Source of the DNA: Streptomonospora nanhaiensis
GTDB lineage: Bacteria; Actinomycetota; Actinomycetes; Streptosporangiales; Streptosporangiaceae
Assembly: GCF_026642255.1 (NCBI RefSeq)
Contig: NZ_CP113264.1
Location: 1,302,001-1,366,000 of the forward strand
DNA length: 64,000 bases
Reading direction: 5' to 3'
Positions 8,541 to 17,922 of the stretch are shown here, piece after piece. The position numbers were made by a program, and so were the translations under genes. Position 1 is the first letter of the stretch. Each line of letters begins with the position of its first letter. The notes beneath the pieces were generated by a model, which saw only the letters and a program-made list of their open reading frames with translations, made no database searches and was not told where the DNA came from.

Positions 8541-10208
8541 ATGTTCACGAAGTCTTCCCGAAAGCCGCTGGCCCTCGTGGCCACCGCGGCGGCGCTCACG
8601 CTGGTGGCGACAGCGTGCGCGGAGAGCACGCGCGAGGGCGGCGGCACAGACGAATCCGCCCCGTTCGTCTTCGCCTCCGCAGGCGACATCAGGACCCTCG
8701 ACCCCTTCCTCACCAGTGACGGGGAAACCTTCCGTTACAGCCGCCAGGTCTTCGAAACCCTTCTCGACCACGAATCAGGTGGGAGCGAGATCGTCGGCGG
8801 ACTCGCCGAGACCTGGGAACAGTCGGAAGACGGAACCGTCTGGACCTTCAACCTCCGCGACAACGTGCAGTTCCACGACGGCGACGAATTGACCGCCGAG
8901 GCGGTGTGCGCCAACTTCGACCGGTGGCACAATCTGACCGGCGCCTGGCAGAGTTCCAACAACTCGTACTACTGGCAGACGGTCTTCGGCGGTTTCGCGG
9001 AGAACGAGAGCGAGGACACCCCCGAGTCCCGCTACGTCTCCTGTGAGGCCGAGGACGACCTGACCGCGGTCATCACGATCTCGGAGTACTCCTCGATCTT
9101 CCCCGGCGGGTTCAGCCTCGCCGCGTTCGGCATCATGAGCCCCACCACGCTGGAGGCCATCGCCGACGAGGAGATCACCGGGGAGGAGGGCAACTACTCG
9201 CTGCCCGACTACACCCAGAACGTGGGCACCGTCGCCGGCACCGGCCCGTTCACCGTGGAGGAGTGGAACCGCGACCAGGCCGAGGTCACCCTCTCCCGCT
9301 TCGGCGACTACTGGGGCACGGAGGCCGGCTTCGAGACCATGATCCTGCGGGCCATCCCGGACGAGACCGCCCGCCGCCAGGCGCTGGAGGCCGGGGACAT
9401 CCACGGCTACGACCTCGTCGCCCCCGCCGACGTGGAGCCCCTGGAGGAGGCCGGATTCCAGGTGCCCACCCGGGACGTGTTCAACGTCCTCTACCTGGCC
9501 TACCAGCAGGAGACCAACGAGGCCCTCGCCGACCTGGAGGTCCGGCAGGCGCTCTCGCACGCGGTCAACCGCCAGCGCATCGTCGACACCATCCTCCCCG
9601 AGGGCGGCGAGGTGGCGACCCAGTTCCACCCCGACACCCTCGACGGCTGGTCCCCCGACGTCCAGACCTACGACTACGACCCGGACCTGGCCAGGGAGAT
9701 GCTCGCCGACGCGGGGCAGGAGGACCTGGAGGTCGACTTCTGCTACCCCACGGAGGTCACCCGCCCCTACATGCCCGCGCCGCGCGACATCTTCGACGTC
9801 ATCGTCTCGGACCTGGAGGAGGTCGGCGTCACGGTCGAGGCCAAGTCCTTCGAGTGGACCGAGTACGTCCCGCAGACCGACAGCGGGAACTGCTCGATGT
9901 ACCTGCTCGGCTGGACCGGCGACTACAACGACGCCTACAACTTCATCGGCACCTGGTTCTCGACCCAGAACGACGCCTGGGGCATGGACGAGCCCGAGCT
10001 GTTCGACGCCATGGCCGAGGCCAGCAGCAACCCGGACAACGAGGAGCGCGTCGCCGCCTACCAGGACCTGAACGAGCAGATCATGGAGATCCTGCCCGGT
10101 CTGCCCCTCTCCAGCTCCCCGCCGTCCATCGCCTTCGCCGAGAACGTCAACCCTCCCCAGGTCAGCCCGCTGACCCAGGAGAAGTTCTTCGAGGCCTCCT
10201 GGCAGTAG
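8541..10208 (+). CDS. ABC importer substrate-binding lipoprotein (family 5, peptide/nickel type)
   Basis: A 555-residue extracytoplasmic binding protein of the SBP family 5 (DppA/OppA/NikA group). The signal peptide ends in a lipobox VATAC with Cys26, so it should be lipid-anchored outside the membrane. Family signatures include TFNLRDNVQFHDGDELTAE and the hinge region with YLAYQQETNEALADLEVRQA. ATG 8541 is chosen with GAGG ten bases upstream; an in-frame TTG at 8529 overlaps that site. It is the first gene of a five-gene importer, separated from the permeases by a strong hairpin. Oligopeptides are the default substrate; sugars or nickel cannot be excluded. Confidence 0.92.
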   Translation: MFTKSSRKPLALVATAAALTLVATACAESTREGGGTDESAPFVFASAGDIRTLDPFLTSDGETFRYSRQVFETLLDHESGGSEIVGGLAETWEQSEDGTVWTFNLRDNVQFHDGDELTAEAVCANFDRWHNLTGAWQSSNNSYYWQTVFGGFAENESEDTPESRYVSCEAEDDLTAVITISEYSSIFPGGFSLAAFGIMSPTTLEAIADEEITGEEGNYSLPDYTQNVGTVAGTGPFTVEEWNRDQAEVTLSRFGDYWGTEAGFETMILRAIPDETARRQALEAGDIHGYDLVAPADVEPLEEAGFQVPTRDVFNVLYLAYQQETNEALADLEVRQALSHAVNRQRIVDTILPEGGEVATQFHPDTLDGWSPDVQTYDYDPDLAREMLADAGQEDLEVDFCYPTEVTRPYMPAPRDIFDVIVSDLEEVGVTVEAKSFEWTEYVPQTDSGNCSMYLLGWTGDYNDAYNFIGTWFSTQNDAWGMDEPELFDAMAEASSNPDNEERVAAYQDLNEQIMEILPGLPLSSSPPSIAFAENVNPPQVSPLTQEKFFEASWQ

Positions 10209-10241
10209 CCCGCCCCGCCCCCTGACAGGGGGAGGGGACCG

Positions 10242-10275
10242 GGGCCCGACCGGCCCTCACCGGCCGGTCGGGCCC
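10242..10275 (+). terminator. Hairpin between binding protein and permease genes
   Basis: GGGCCCGACCGGCC (10242-10255) pairs perfectly over 14 bp with 10262-10275 around the loop CTCACC. It lies in the 341-base gap after the binding-protein gene. It may partly terminate or stabilise the upstream mRNA, so that the binding protein is made in excess over the membrane parts. Confidence 0.7.
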
Positions 10276-10549
10276 GCGGCCAGTCCGGGGCCGCCGCCCG
10301 CACCGCGCGGGCCGGCCGCCACCGGGAGAACGCCCCATGGAAGCCCGTGGGGCCGTCCGGCCGCCGCCTCCGCCTCCGGAGGCCGGATCCCCGCACACGT
10401 GCACGACCTCCAACGGCCGCCGCGCCCCCCGACCGCACCGACCGTGCGGCTCCGCGCCGACCGGGACACCCGTACAACCCGAACCCCCGCCACACCCCGG
10501 CGGGGACGCTTCGCGTCCATCGTTCCCACACTGGCGAAAGGCGGCGAAG
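10276..10549. other. Remainder of the gap inside the ABC importer operon
   Basis: Together with the hairpin this forms a 341-base non-coding gap. The frame of the next gene is open through it, but codons such as PPPPPPEAG and PQPEPPPHPGG look like non-coding GC-rich sequence. I see no further structure. Confidence 0.5.
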
Positions 10550-11554
10550 GTGCTGCGATTCATCGTCAGGCGTCTCCTTCAGCTGATCCCGACACTGGGC
10601 GGCCTGTCGATCCTGCTGTTCGTCTGGCTGCAACGGCTGCCGGGCGGACCCGAGTACGCCCTCCTCCCCGACGACGCGACCTCCGAGCAACGAGCCCAGC
10701 TGCGGCGCTCCCTGGGCCTGGACGAACCGATCACGGTCCAGTACCTGGCCTTCCTGCGCCGCATCCTCCAGGGAGACCTGGGCGCCTCCCTCCAGACCGG
10801 CAGACCGGTCCTCGAAGAGTTCTTCACCCGCTTCCCGGCCACCTTCGAGCTCGCCGTCACCGCGATGCTCATCGCGACCGCGGTGGGCATCCCGCTCGGC
10901 TACCTGGCCGCGCGCAGGCGCGGGTCCGTACTGGACTTCGCCGCGGTGGGCGGGTCCCTCCTCGGGATCTGCACCCCGGTCTTCTTCCTCGCCTTCATCC
11001 TGAAGGTGGTCTTCGCCGAGCGGCTGGGCTGGTTCCCGTCCGCGTTCCGGCTCTCCCCGGGCATCAGCCGCACGGACCTCTCCGGGTTCGCCGTCCTGGA
11101 CGGGCTGCGGACCGGCGAGTTCGACGTGGTCGCCGACGCCCTCGCGCACCTGGTGCTCCCCGGGCTCGCGCTCGCCTCGATCCCGCTCGCGGTGATCGTC
11201 CGCATGACCCGCGCCAGTGTCCTGGAGGTGCTGGAGGAGGACTACGTCCGCACCGCCAACGCCAAGGGCCTGCACCGCAACACCGTGCGCACCCGCCACG
11301 TGATGCGCAACGCCATGCTCCCCGTCGTCACGTCCATCGGCCTGCTCACCGGAAGCCTGTTCGCCGGCGCGGTCCTCACCGAGAGCGTGTTCGCGTTCCC
11401 CGGGATCGGTTCGTTCGTGTACGCGGCCACGCAGACCCGCGACTACCCGGTCCTCACCGGGTTCATCCTGCTCATCGCCACTATGTACGTGTTCATCAAC
11501 CTCCTGGTGGACATCTCCTACAGCCTCCTCGACCCGAGAGTGCGGGCCCAGTGA
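10550..11554 (+). CDS. ABC importer permease 1 (DppB type)
   Basis: A 334-residue integral membrane permease of the BPD transport family. It has an N-terminal segment VLRFIVRRLLQLIPTLGG, about six membrane helices, and the cytoplasmic EAA loop DYVRTANAKGLHRNTV that contacts the ATPases. The GTG start at 10550 is chosen because family members begin just here; the longer open frame to 10337 is proline-rich and unlike protein. The last base of its stop overlaps the ATG of permease 2, indicating coupling. Confidence 0.92.
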   Translation: MLRFIVRRLLQLIPTLGGLSILLFVWLQRLPGGPEYALLPDDATSEQRAQLRRSLGLDEPITVQYLAFLRRILQGDLGASLQTGRPVLEEFFTRFPATFELAVTAMLIATAVGIPLGYLAARRRGSVLDFAAVGGSLLGICTPVFFLAFILKVVFAERLGWFPSAFRLSPGISRTDLSGFAVLDGLRTGEFDVVADALAHLVLPGLALASIPLAVIVRMTRASVLEVLEEDYVRTANAKGLHRNTVRTRHVMRNAMLPVVTSIGLLTGSLFAGAVLTESVFAFPGIGSFVYAATQTRDYPVLTGFILLIATMYVFINLLVDISYSLLDPRVRAQ

Positions 11555-12579
11555 TGCCAACGACACCGAGCTCCCAGAACCCGTCCCGGGCCGAGGACGC
11601 GTCGGACGCCGGGGGCCCGCTCCTCGGACGGAAGGCGGCCCGCGTCGACCGCCTCGCCGAGCTCATGGGCGAGCGCGACGAGAGCGGCCACGGCTCGGGG
11701 ATCTGGCGCACCGCCTTCGCGCGGATGCGCCGCAGCCCCATGGCGATCACCGGCGCCGTGATCGTCGTCGTGTTCGTCGCCGTGGCCCTGCTCTCACCGC
11801 TCATCGCGCCCTACTCGCCCACCTCGCAGGCCTGGGGCGACGAGGTGTTCCCGAACCAGAACATCTTCGTCGGCCCGCGCGGCGAGAACTGGCTGGGGCT
11901 GGACAACCTCGGCCGCGACCAGTTCTCCCGCATGGTCGTCGGCGCCCGCCAGACCCTCATGGTCGGCGTGGTCGCCACCCTGGTCGGCTTCGGCGCCGGC
12001 GCGCTCCTGGGCGGCGCCGCCGGGGCCGCGTCGGTCCTCGGCGGGCGCTGGGGCCGCCAGCTCGACAACGTGGTGATGCGCGTCATCGACATGATGCTCG
12101 CGCTGCCGACGCTGCTCCTCGCGGTCACCGTCGCCGCCCTCGTCGGGCCGAGCCTCACCACGGTCATGATCGCCGTCGGCGTCGCCCAGGTCCCGGTCTT
12201 CGCCCGCCTCCTGCGCGGCGCGATGATCTCCCAGGGCAACCGCGACTACGTCCTGGCCGCACGCGCGCTGGGGGTGCGCAAGCGCAGGATCGCGCTCACG
12301 CACATCCTGCCGAACTCGCTGGGCCCGGTGATCGTGCAGTCCACCCTCACCCTGGCCACCGCCATCATCGACGCTGCGGCCCTGTCCTACCTGGGTCTGG
12401 GCAACCCGGACCCGGCCTTCCCCGAGTGGGGGACGATGCTCGCCGACGCCCAGCGCTTCCTGTCCAGCGCCCCGCAGCTGGCCGTGTACCCGGCCCTGGC
12501 CATCATCGTCACCGCCCTGGGCTTCACCCTCCTGGGTGAGGCGATGCGGGAAGCGCTCGACCCGAAGCTGAGGAAGTGA
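11554..12579 (+). CDS. ABC importer permease 2 (DppC type)
   Basis: A 341-residue membrane permease with a long cytoplasmic N-terminal tail (about 60 residues), a first membrane helix (AITGAVIVVVFVAVALLSPLIAP), the DppC-type signature WLGLDNLGRDQFSRMV, and the EAA loop DYVLAARALGVRKRRI. ATG 11554 overlaps the upstream stop by one base; a GTG three bases earlier is possible. It forms the heterodimeric channel with permease 1. Confidence 0.93.
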   Translation: MPTTPSSQNPSRAEDASDAGGPLLGRKAARVDRLAELMGERDESGHGSGIWRTAFARMRRSPMAITGAVIVVVFVAVALLSPLIAPYSPTSQAWGDEVFPNQNIFVGPRGENWLGLDNLGRDQFSRMVVGARQTLMVGVVATLVGFGAGALLGGAAGAASVLGGRWGRQLDNVVMRVIDMMLALPTLLLAVTVAALVGPSLTTVMIAVGVAQVPVFARLLRGAMISQGNRDYVLAARALGVRKRRIALTHILPNSLGPVIVQSTLTLATAIIDAAALSYLGLGNPDPAFPEWGTMLADAQRFLSSAPQLAVYPALAIIVTALGFTLLGEAMREALDPKLRK

Positions 12580-12581
12580 CC

Positions 12582-13706
12582 ATGAGTTCCAGCACGCCGC
12601 TGTTGGCGGTGGACGAGCTGTCCGTGGTGTTCCGCGGGCGCGGTTCCGACCCGGAAGAGGTCCGGGCCGTGGACGGGGTGTCCTTCACCCTGGAGGAGGG
12701 CCGGGTCACCGGCCTGGTCGGCGAGTCCGGCTGCGGCAAGAGCGTCACCTCGCTCGCCCTCATGGGCCTGCTGCCCGACAGGGGGGTGAGCGTCGGCGGC
12801 AGCGCGGTGATGCGGCTGCCCGGCGGGGAGGCCGACCTCCTGAAGCTCTCGCAGAGGCGGATGCGCGACCTGCGCGGATCCCAGCTGGCGATGATCTTCC
12901 AGGACCCCCTCAGCTCCCTCAACCCCGTGGTGCCCATCGGCCGCCAGGTCACCGAGATCCTCCGGCGCCACCGGGGCCTGCGGGGATCGAAGGCCTCGAA
13001 GGAGGCGGCCGACCTGCTCTACCGGGTGGGCATCCCCGACCCGACGCGCAGGCTCCGCGAGTACCCGCACCAGCTGTCCGGGGGCATGCGCCAGCGGGCG
13101 CTGATCGCCATGGCGGTGGCCTGCCGGCCCCGCCTGATGATCGCGGACGAGCCGACCACGGCCCTGGACGTCACCATCCAGGCGCAGATCCTGGAGCTGC
13201 TCAAGGACCTGGTCACCGAGGAGGGCACCTCCCTGCTCATGATCACCCACGACCTGGGCGTCGTCGCCGGCCTGTGCGACGACATCAACGTCCTGTACGC
13301 CGGCCGGGCGGTGGAGACGGCGCGGCGCGCGCCGCTGTTCGCCGACCCGACGCACCCCTACACCGTCGGCCTGCTGGGCTCCATCCCCCGGCTGGACGCC
13401 CCCCGGGGCGAGGCCCTCACCCCCATCCGCGGCTCGGTCAACGACAACATCGCCTGGACGGACGGGTGCGCGTTCGCGCCCCGGTGCGACCACTACACGA
13501 TGGAGTGCCTCCAGGGCCCGCCGCAGCTGGTCACCGCGGGAGCGGGGGGCGGGGCCGCGGCGGCGGACGGCGGCGCGGCGGACCGGGCGGCCGGAGCCGG
13601 CCACGCGTACCGCTGCGTGAACCCCGTCCGGCACGCGGACGTGGTGGACCGGACGGTACTGGAGAGCCCGGCGGTGGTCGGCGACGACGAGGAGGCGCAG
13701 GGATGA
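12582..13706 (+). CDS. ABC importer ATPase 1 (DppD type)
   Basis: A 374-residue ATPase that powers import. Walker A is GESGCGKS (about 47-54), the Q-loop is [10 protein letters not shown], the signature is LSGGMRQR, and Walker B is [12 protein letters not shown]. The C-terminal oligopeptide-transporter extension carries the Cys motif [14 protein letters not shown]. After this motif there is a Gly/Ala-rich low-complexity stretch of about 25 residues before the end, which is unusual. ATG 12582 follows GAGGAAG; the gene starts two bases after the upstream stop. Confidence 0.94.
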   Translation: MSSSTPLLAVDELSVVFRGRGSDPEEVRAVDGVSFTLEEGRVTGLVGESGCGKSVTSLALMGLLPDRGVSVGGSAVMRLPGGEADLLKLSQRRMRDLRGSQLAMIFQDPLSSLNPVVPIGRQVTEILRRHRGLRGSKASKEAADLLYRVGIPDPTRRLREYPHQLSGGMRQRALIAMAVACRPRLMIADEPTTALDVTIQAQILELLKDLVTEEGTSLLMITHDLGVVAGLCDDINVLYAGRAVETARRAPLFADPTHPYTVGLLGSIPRLDAPRGEALTPIRGSVNDNIAWTDGCAFAPRCDHYTMECLQGPPQLVTAGAGGGAAAADGGAADRAAGAGHAYRCVNPVRHADVVDRTVLESPAVVGDDEEAQG

Positions 13707-14821
13707 GCCTGCTGCGGATCAACGACCTCAAGGTGCACTTCCCGATCAGGCGCGGGGTGGTGTTCGACCGCACGATCGGCCACGTGCGCGCGGTCGACGG
13801 CGTCAGCCTGGAGATCCAGGAGGGCCAGACCTACGGCCTGGTGGGCGAGTCCGGCTGCGGCAAGACCACCCTGGGCCGGGCCGTGCTGCGACTGGTGGAC
13901 GTCACGGAGGGGGAGGTGCTGTTCGGCGGACGCGACCTGGCCGGCCTGGACGCCGAGTCGATGCGCCGGGAGCGCAGGAACCTCCAGATGGTCTTCCAGG
14001 ACCCCCTGGGCAGCCTCAACCCCAGGCAGAACATCGGCTCGATCCTCCTGGAGGGGCTGCAGACCCACGGGATCGGCGGCCCCGACGGGGGCGGCGACGG
14101 CCCCGGGGCGCCCGCCGGGAGGTCCGAGCGGCGGAAGCTGGTCCTGGAGGACCAGCACCGCAGGGTCGTGGACGCCCTGGAGAGGGTGGGGCTGTCCTCG
14201 AAGGCGCTCACCCGGTACCCGCACGAGTTCTCCGGGGGCCAGCGGCAGCGCATCGGGATCGCCCGGGCGCTGGTGCTCGAACCCGACCTCATCATCTGCG
14301 ACGAGCCTGTGTCGGCCCTGGACGTGTCGATCCAGGCACAGGTCCTGAACCTGCTGGAGAGCCTCCAGCAGGAACTCGGGCTCACCTACCTGGTGATCGC
14401 CCACGACCTGGCGGTGGTCCGCCACGTCAGCGACGTGGTGGGGGTGATGTACCTGGGGGCGCTGGTGGAGGAGGCCTCCAGCGACGAGCTGTACGAGACG
14501 CCGATGCACCCGTACACGCGGTCCCTGATGTCGGCGGTGCCTGTTCCGGACCCGGAGGTGGAGGACGCCCGCGAGCGCATCCTGCTCTCCGGCGACCTGC
14601 CCTCGCCGGCGAACCCGCCGTCGGGCTGCCGCTTCCACACCCGCTGCCCGTGGCGGCAGGAGGAGCTGTGCGACACCGAGCGCCCGGAGCTGCGCCCGGT
14701 GCGGGGCGCCGCCGAGGGCAGCACCCACCGTGTGGCCTGCCACTACGCGGAGCAGATCCTGGCGGGGGAGATCCGGCCGGACGAGAAGCTGGCCGAGCGC
14801 ATCGTGCACGGCGTGGGCTGA
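13703..14821 (+). CDS. ABC importer ATPase 2 (DppF type)
   Basis: A 372-residue partner ATPase. It has Walker A GESGCGKT, Q-loop FQDPLGSLNP, signature FSGGQRQR, Walker B IICDEPVSALD and a C-terminal CRFHTRCP...C motif typical of dipeptide/oligopeptide importers. A Gly/Pro-rich insertion of about 20 residues (GGPDGGGDGPGAPAGR region, about 126-142) lies before the signature. Its ATG overlaps the preceding stop as ATGA. It is the last gene of the operon and is followed by a large hairpin. Confidence 0.94.
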   Translation: MSLLRINDLKVHFPIRRGVVFDRTIGHVRAVDGVSLEIQEGQTYGLVGESGCGKTTLGRAVLRLVDVTEGEVLFGGRDLAGLDAESMRRERRNLQMVFQDPLGSLNPRQNIGSILLEGLQTHGIGGPDGGGDGPGAPAGRSERRKLVLEDQHRRVVDALERVGLSSKALTRYPHEFSGGQRQRIGIARALVLEPDLIICDEPVSALDVSIQAQVLNLLESLQQELGLTYLVIAHDLAVVRHVSDVVGVMYLGALVEEASSDELYETPMHPYTRSLMSAVPVPDPEVEDARERILLSGDLPSPANPPSGCRFHTRCPWRQEELCDTERPELRPVRGAAEGSTHRVACHYAEQILAGEIRPDEKLAERIVHGVG

Positions 14822-14845
14822 GCACGGCCCGTCCCGCCCGAGGAG

Positions 14846-14889
14846 CCGGGACGCGCCGGGCCGCCCCGGCCCGGCGCCTCCCGTCCCGG
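14846..14889 (+). terminator. Terminator after ABC importer operon
   Basis: An inner perfect 10-bp stem GCGCCGGGCC / GGCCCGGCGC (14853-14862 with 14868-14877, loop GCCCC) sits inside an outer CCGGGACG / CGTCCCGG pairing (14846-14853 with 14882-14889). It lies between convergent genes. Confidence 0.65.
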
Positions 14890-14921
14890 CCCCGGTCCGC
14901 CCGGGGTCAGGCCGCCGGGGG

Positions 14922-15806
14922 TCAGGCCGCCCGCAGGGTCCGGCAGGCGTCCAGCAGCCGCTCGCGCAGCACGGCGCCGCGCTCGGCGAAGCCCCTCTGC
15001 GCCTCCATGTACGCGGCCTTGCCCCCGGCCGTCTCGATGCGCACCGGTTCGTAGCCCCAGTCCGCCAGGTCGTAGGGGGACGCGCGCATGTCCAGGGTCC
15101 GGATCTCCCGCGAGAGCTCGAAGCAGTCCACCACGAGCTCGGAGGGCACCGCGGGGGAGAGCTTGTACGCCCACTTGTACAGGTCCATGTTGGCGTGCAG
15201 ACAGCCCGGCTGGTCCAGCTCCGACTGCCGCTCGCGGGTCGGTCGGAGCGCGTTGAGGGGGCGCGCGGCCTCGGTGAAGAACCGGAACGCGTCGAAGTGC
15301 GAGCACTGGATCCGGTGCGACTCCACGACGCGGTCGGTGCCCTCGTGGCCGAGCCGCAGCGGCACCTGGCCGTGGCGCACACGTCCCGCGCGGTACACCA
15401 TCGCCCACTCGTGCAGGCCGAAGCAGCCCAGGTGGGCGGGGCGGGAGGCGACCGACGACAGGAGCTTCTCCACGAAGCCCAGCACGGGCCGCGCCGCCAG
15501 GAACTCCCCGGCGTCCACGGCGACGGCCCCGTCGGGCAGCTCCGTGTAGAACCGCTCGGACAGGCGGGCGCGGGCCCCTTCGCCCAGCAGCGCCGTTCCG
15601 GCGCCCGGGTGCCAGCGCCGCAGCTGCGAGGGCTTGAGGTTGTAGTAGGTGAACAGGAAGTCCTCCACCGGGTGGGGCACGCCCTCGCGGCGCCGCCGCA
15701 GGTGGTCGGCGACCAGCGCGTCCACGCGCCGCTCGTGCCTCTCGGCGCGCCCGCGCCACTCCGTCTCGGCGAGGGCTGTCGGCGCCCCGGTACTCGTTCC
15801 CGTCAC
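14922..15806 (-). CDS. Conserved actinobacterial protein (often named 3-methyladenine DNA glycosylase)
   Basis: A 294-residue cytoplasmic protein. The stretches HPVEDFLFTYYNLKP, LRRWHPG, GCFGLHEWAMVYR and QCSHFDAFRFFT mark a family that is widespread in actinobacteria and is often annotated as a 3-methyladenine DNA glycosylase. I see no helix-hairpin-helix or other classical glycosylase motif, so the function is uncertain. The many conserved His, Asp, Cys and Trp residues suggest an enzyme. ATG 15806 gives the family N-terminus. It lies 66 bases downstream of the coiled-coil protein gene on the same strand and could be co-transcribed with it. Confidence 0.75.
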   Translation of the reverse strand: MTGTSTGAPTALAETEWRGRAERHERRVDALVADHLRRRREGVPHPVEDFLFTYYNLKPSQLRRWHPGAGTALLGEGARARLSERFYTELPDGAVAVDAGEFLAARPVLGFVEKLLSSVASRPAHLGCFGLHEWAMVYRAGRVRHGQVPLRLGHEGTDRVVESHRIQCSHFDAFRFFTEAARPLNALRPTRERQSELDQPGCLHANMDLYKWAYKLSPAVPSELVVDCFELSREIRTLDMRASPYDLADWGYEPVRIETAGGKAAYMEAQRGFAERGAVLRERLLDACRTLRAA

Positions 15807-15872
15807 GGCCCCCAGGGTACGCGGGCGCGGGGAGCGCCCTTCCGCGCCCGCGGCGCCGGCGCGGTGACGGGC

Positions 15873-17651
15873 TCAGTTGGACTGCTGGACGGGCAGGTGG
15901 CGGCCCAGGTAGCCGATGTAGACGCGGTTGGTCGTGCCCGGCCCCAGGTGGGGGTAGAAGTACAGCCGCGGGCAGATCCCGTACTCGATGTCCAGCTTGA
16001 TGTGGGCGTACATCGGGACGCGCCCGCCGGGCTCCACCTCCTCCGGCACCCGGAAGAGGCGCTTGTCGTTGAGCTTTCCCCGGTTGCGCACGTGGTCCGA
16101 CTCCTGCGAGGCCAGGCGCTTGACCGGGATCACCTCGTAGCCGTCGGGCGTCTCCTTCAGGTACGAGTGGAACCCGAGCCCGCTGCCGGGGTTGTCGAAC
16201 TGGTAGCGCGCGTAGTCGTTCAGGGCCAGCAGGGCCTCCCAGGCGCGGGTGACCCACAGGGCCTCCTTGCGGCTGTCGGACAGCTCGTACACCGTCTGCG
16301 CCTCGATGGTGAAGAACAGGTGGGGCAGCGCGGTCCCGTCGGTGACGCGCTCCAGGAGTTCGCGCACGCTCCGGGGAGGACGCCGCCGCGGGTCGCGCGG
16401 CGCCGGGGCCGCCGCAAGCCGGAACTGCCCGGCCTCGCGGGCCCGGTCGCGCAGCCACCGGACCTCGTAGGCGGCGGCGCGCGCGTGGTCCCGCGCGCTG
16501 TCGAGCTCCTCGGCGAGGTCGGCCGTCTCGGCGAGGAGGCCCTGGCGCTCCTCCGAGAGTTCGGCGACCCGGGTACTGAGGCGCGTGACCTCCTCCCTCA
16601 GGCGCTGGACCTGCTGCTCCTGGGCCTCGCGCTCCTGCTCGGAGGCCAGGGCGGCGGGGCCGGGGACCGCCCGGTGCGCGGCGGCGCGGACGGGGCCGGG
16701 GGAGGGGGCCCGGACAGCCGCGCGCAGGTCGTCGGTCTCCTCGGAGAGGAGCGCGTCGACCGCGAGGAGGGGGTCGGGGAGGCTCACGTCGAGGGCGTTG
16801 TCGCGTACCCGGCGCGACAGCGCCGCGCCCACCCAGTTGCGGATGCGCTCGCCGTCGCGGGCGGTGTCGAGCGTGGCCGGGCTCATCCGGGGGTGGCGGG
16901 GGGCGTCGTCCTCGTCGAGCAGGTCGACGCCCGGTAAGAACGTGCGCACCCCGCCCGGGGGGACGTCCAGCCCCCGGGGGAGGAGGGAGCCGACGCGCTC
17001 CAGGGCGGCGGCGTCGAGCACGTAGGCGGCGCACATCCCGGTGCAGCGCGCCATGGCACCCGCCATGGCGTCGCGCCAGTCGGCGACGGTGACGTCCCGG
17101 GGAGCCCCGGTCGCCACCACCGCCATGCGTCTGACGGGGTCGCGGATGGCCGACACGAGCGTGTCCATGAGGGCGTCGTCGCGTCCGCGCACGATCAGGG
17201 GGGCGGGGGGCATCGGGTGCTCGCCGTCGTGGGCGTCCACGGAGTCGAGGAGCATGCGGGCGGCCTCGGGGGGCATGACGTCCAGGCGGGGAGGGTCCGC
17301 CGCGGCGCGCTCGGCGGGGGCGGGGTCGACGGCCATGTCGATCCACACGTACCGCCACGGTGCGAGTTCGGGGTCCACGACCGCTGTGGCGACGGTCCGC
17401 CACACCCCGTCGGGCTTGTCGGACTCCGTGGTGAGCCGGAGGAAGCGCAGTCCCTCGTCGTCGTTGTCGTGCCGGACCACCAGGGCCCGGGAGCGGTTGC
17501 TCAGATCGTGGCGCCCCGAGGCCGAGAAGTCCACCCGCGCGCCCGAGTTGCCGCGTTTGCTGAGCCAGCGGGACAACACCGTCGAGGTGGTGTCGATGAG
17601 GTCGCCGTCGTGCTCCGGGACGGCGACGAGCGTGCGGTAGACAAGTGGCAA
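15873..17651 (-). CDS. Unrecognised multidomain protein with coiled coil and conserved-looking C-terminal domain
   Basis: I do not recognise a named family. It has 592 residues and no signal peptide or membrane segment. Residues 1-330 are mixed alpha/beta with an early TTSTVLSRWLSKRG stretch and VRTFLPGVDLLDEDDAPRH near 280. Residues about 336-410 form a strong heptad coiled coil (QRLREEVTRLSTRVAELSEE). Residues about 425-592 form a globular domain with KRLASQES, PMYAHIKLDIEYG and NRVYIGYLGRHLP. TTG 17651 is chosen: GGGAG lies seven bases upstream, and translation before it is low-complexity. It is divergent from the aldehyde dehydrogenase. The architecture (sensor-like N-part, coiled coil, compact C-domain) is compatible with a conflict or stress protein, but that is inference. 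Confidence 0.75.
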   Translation of the reverse strand: MPLVYRTLVAVPEHDGDLIDTTSTVLSRWLSKRGNSGARVDFSASGRHDLSNRSRALVVRHDNDDEGLRFLRLTTESDKPDGVWRTVATAVVDPELAPWRYVWIDMAVDPAPAERAAADPPRLDVMPPEAARMLLDSVDAHDGEHPMPPAPLIVRGRDDALMDTLVSAIRDPVRRMAVVATGAPRDVTVADWRDAMAGAMARCTGMCAAYVLDAAALERVGSLLPRGLDVPPGGVRTFLPGVDLLDEDDAPRHPRMSPATLDTARDGERIRNWVGAALSRRVRDNALDVSLPDPLLAVDALLSEETDDLRAAVRAPSPGPVRAAAHRAVPGPAALASEQEREAQEQQVQRLREEVTRLSTRVAELSEERQGLLAETADLAEELDSARDHARAAAYEVRWLRDRAREAGQFRLAAAPAPRDPRRRPPRSVRELLERVTDGTALPHLFFTIEAQTVYELSDSRKEALWVTRAWEALLALNDYARYQFDNPGSGLGFHSYLKETPDGYEVIPVKRLASQESDHVRNRGKLNDKRLFRVPEEVEPGGRVPMYAHIKLDIEYGICPRLYFYPHLGPGTTNRVYIGYLGRHLPVQQSN

Positions 17652-17922
17652 TGAGCACTCCCGGGCTCCCGACGGCGGCGGCGGACCCGAGGGTCCGCCC
17701 GAACACGCTGGCAGAGCCCTCCTCCCCACTTTGGACGAAGGAGACCTCCGGCGCCAGTCGGTTGACCAAAGATCCCTCGACCACATCCCAAGGATCCCAG
17801 GAGTCTCAGGCGGCCCCACCGGGGCGCTCCGTGCCGGTTGCGCCACTGTGGCCAAGGAACGACACTCCAGTGGAAAAAATGGACAAAGCGGGCGGCGAGG
17901 CGCGGGCACTAGCGTCACGGGC

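Noticed and set aside
14730..17784. Very long open frames on both strands (over 700 codons on plus, over 1000 on minus) across this region
   Set aside because: They are Arg/Pro/Gly/Ala-rich shadows of the coiled-coil and 294-residue genes; the third-position GC pattern and recognisable motifs belong to the annotated frames.
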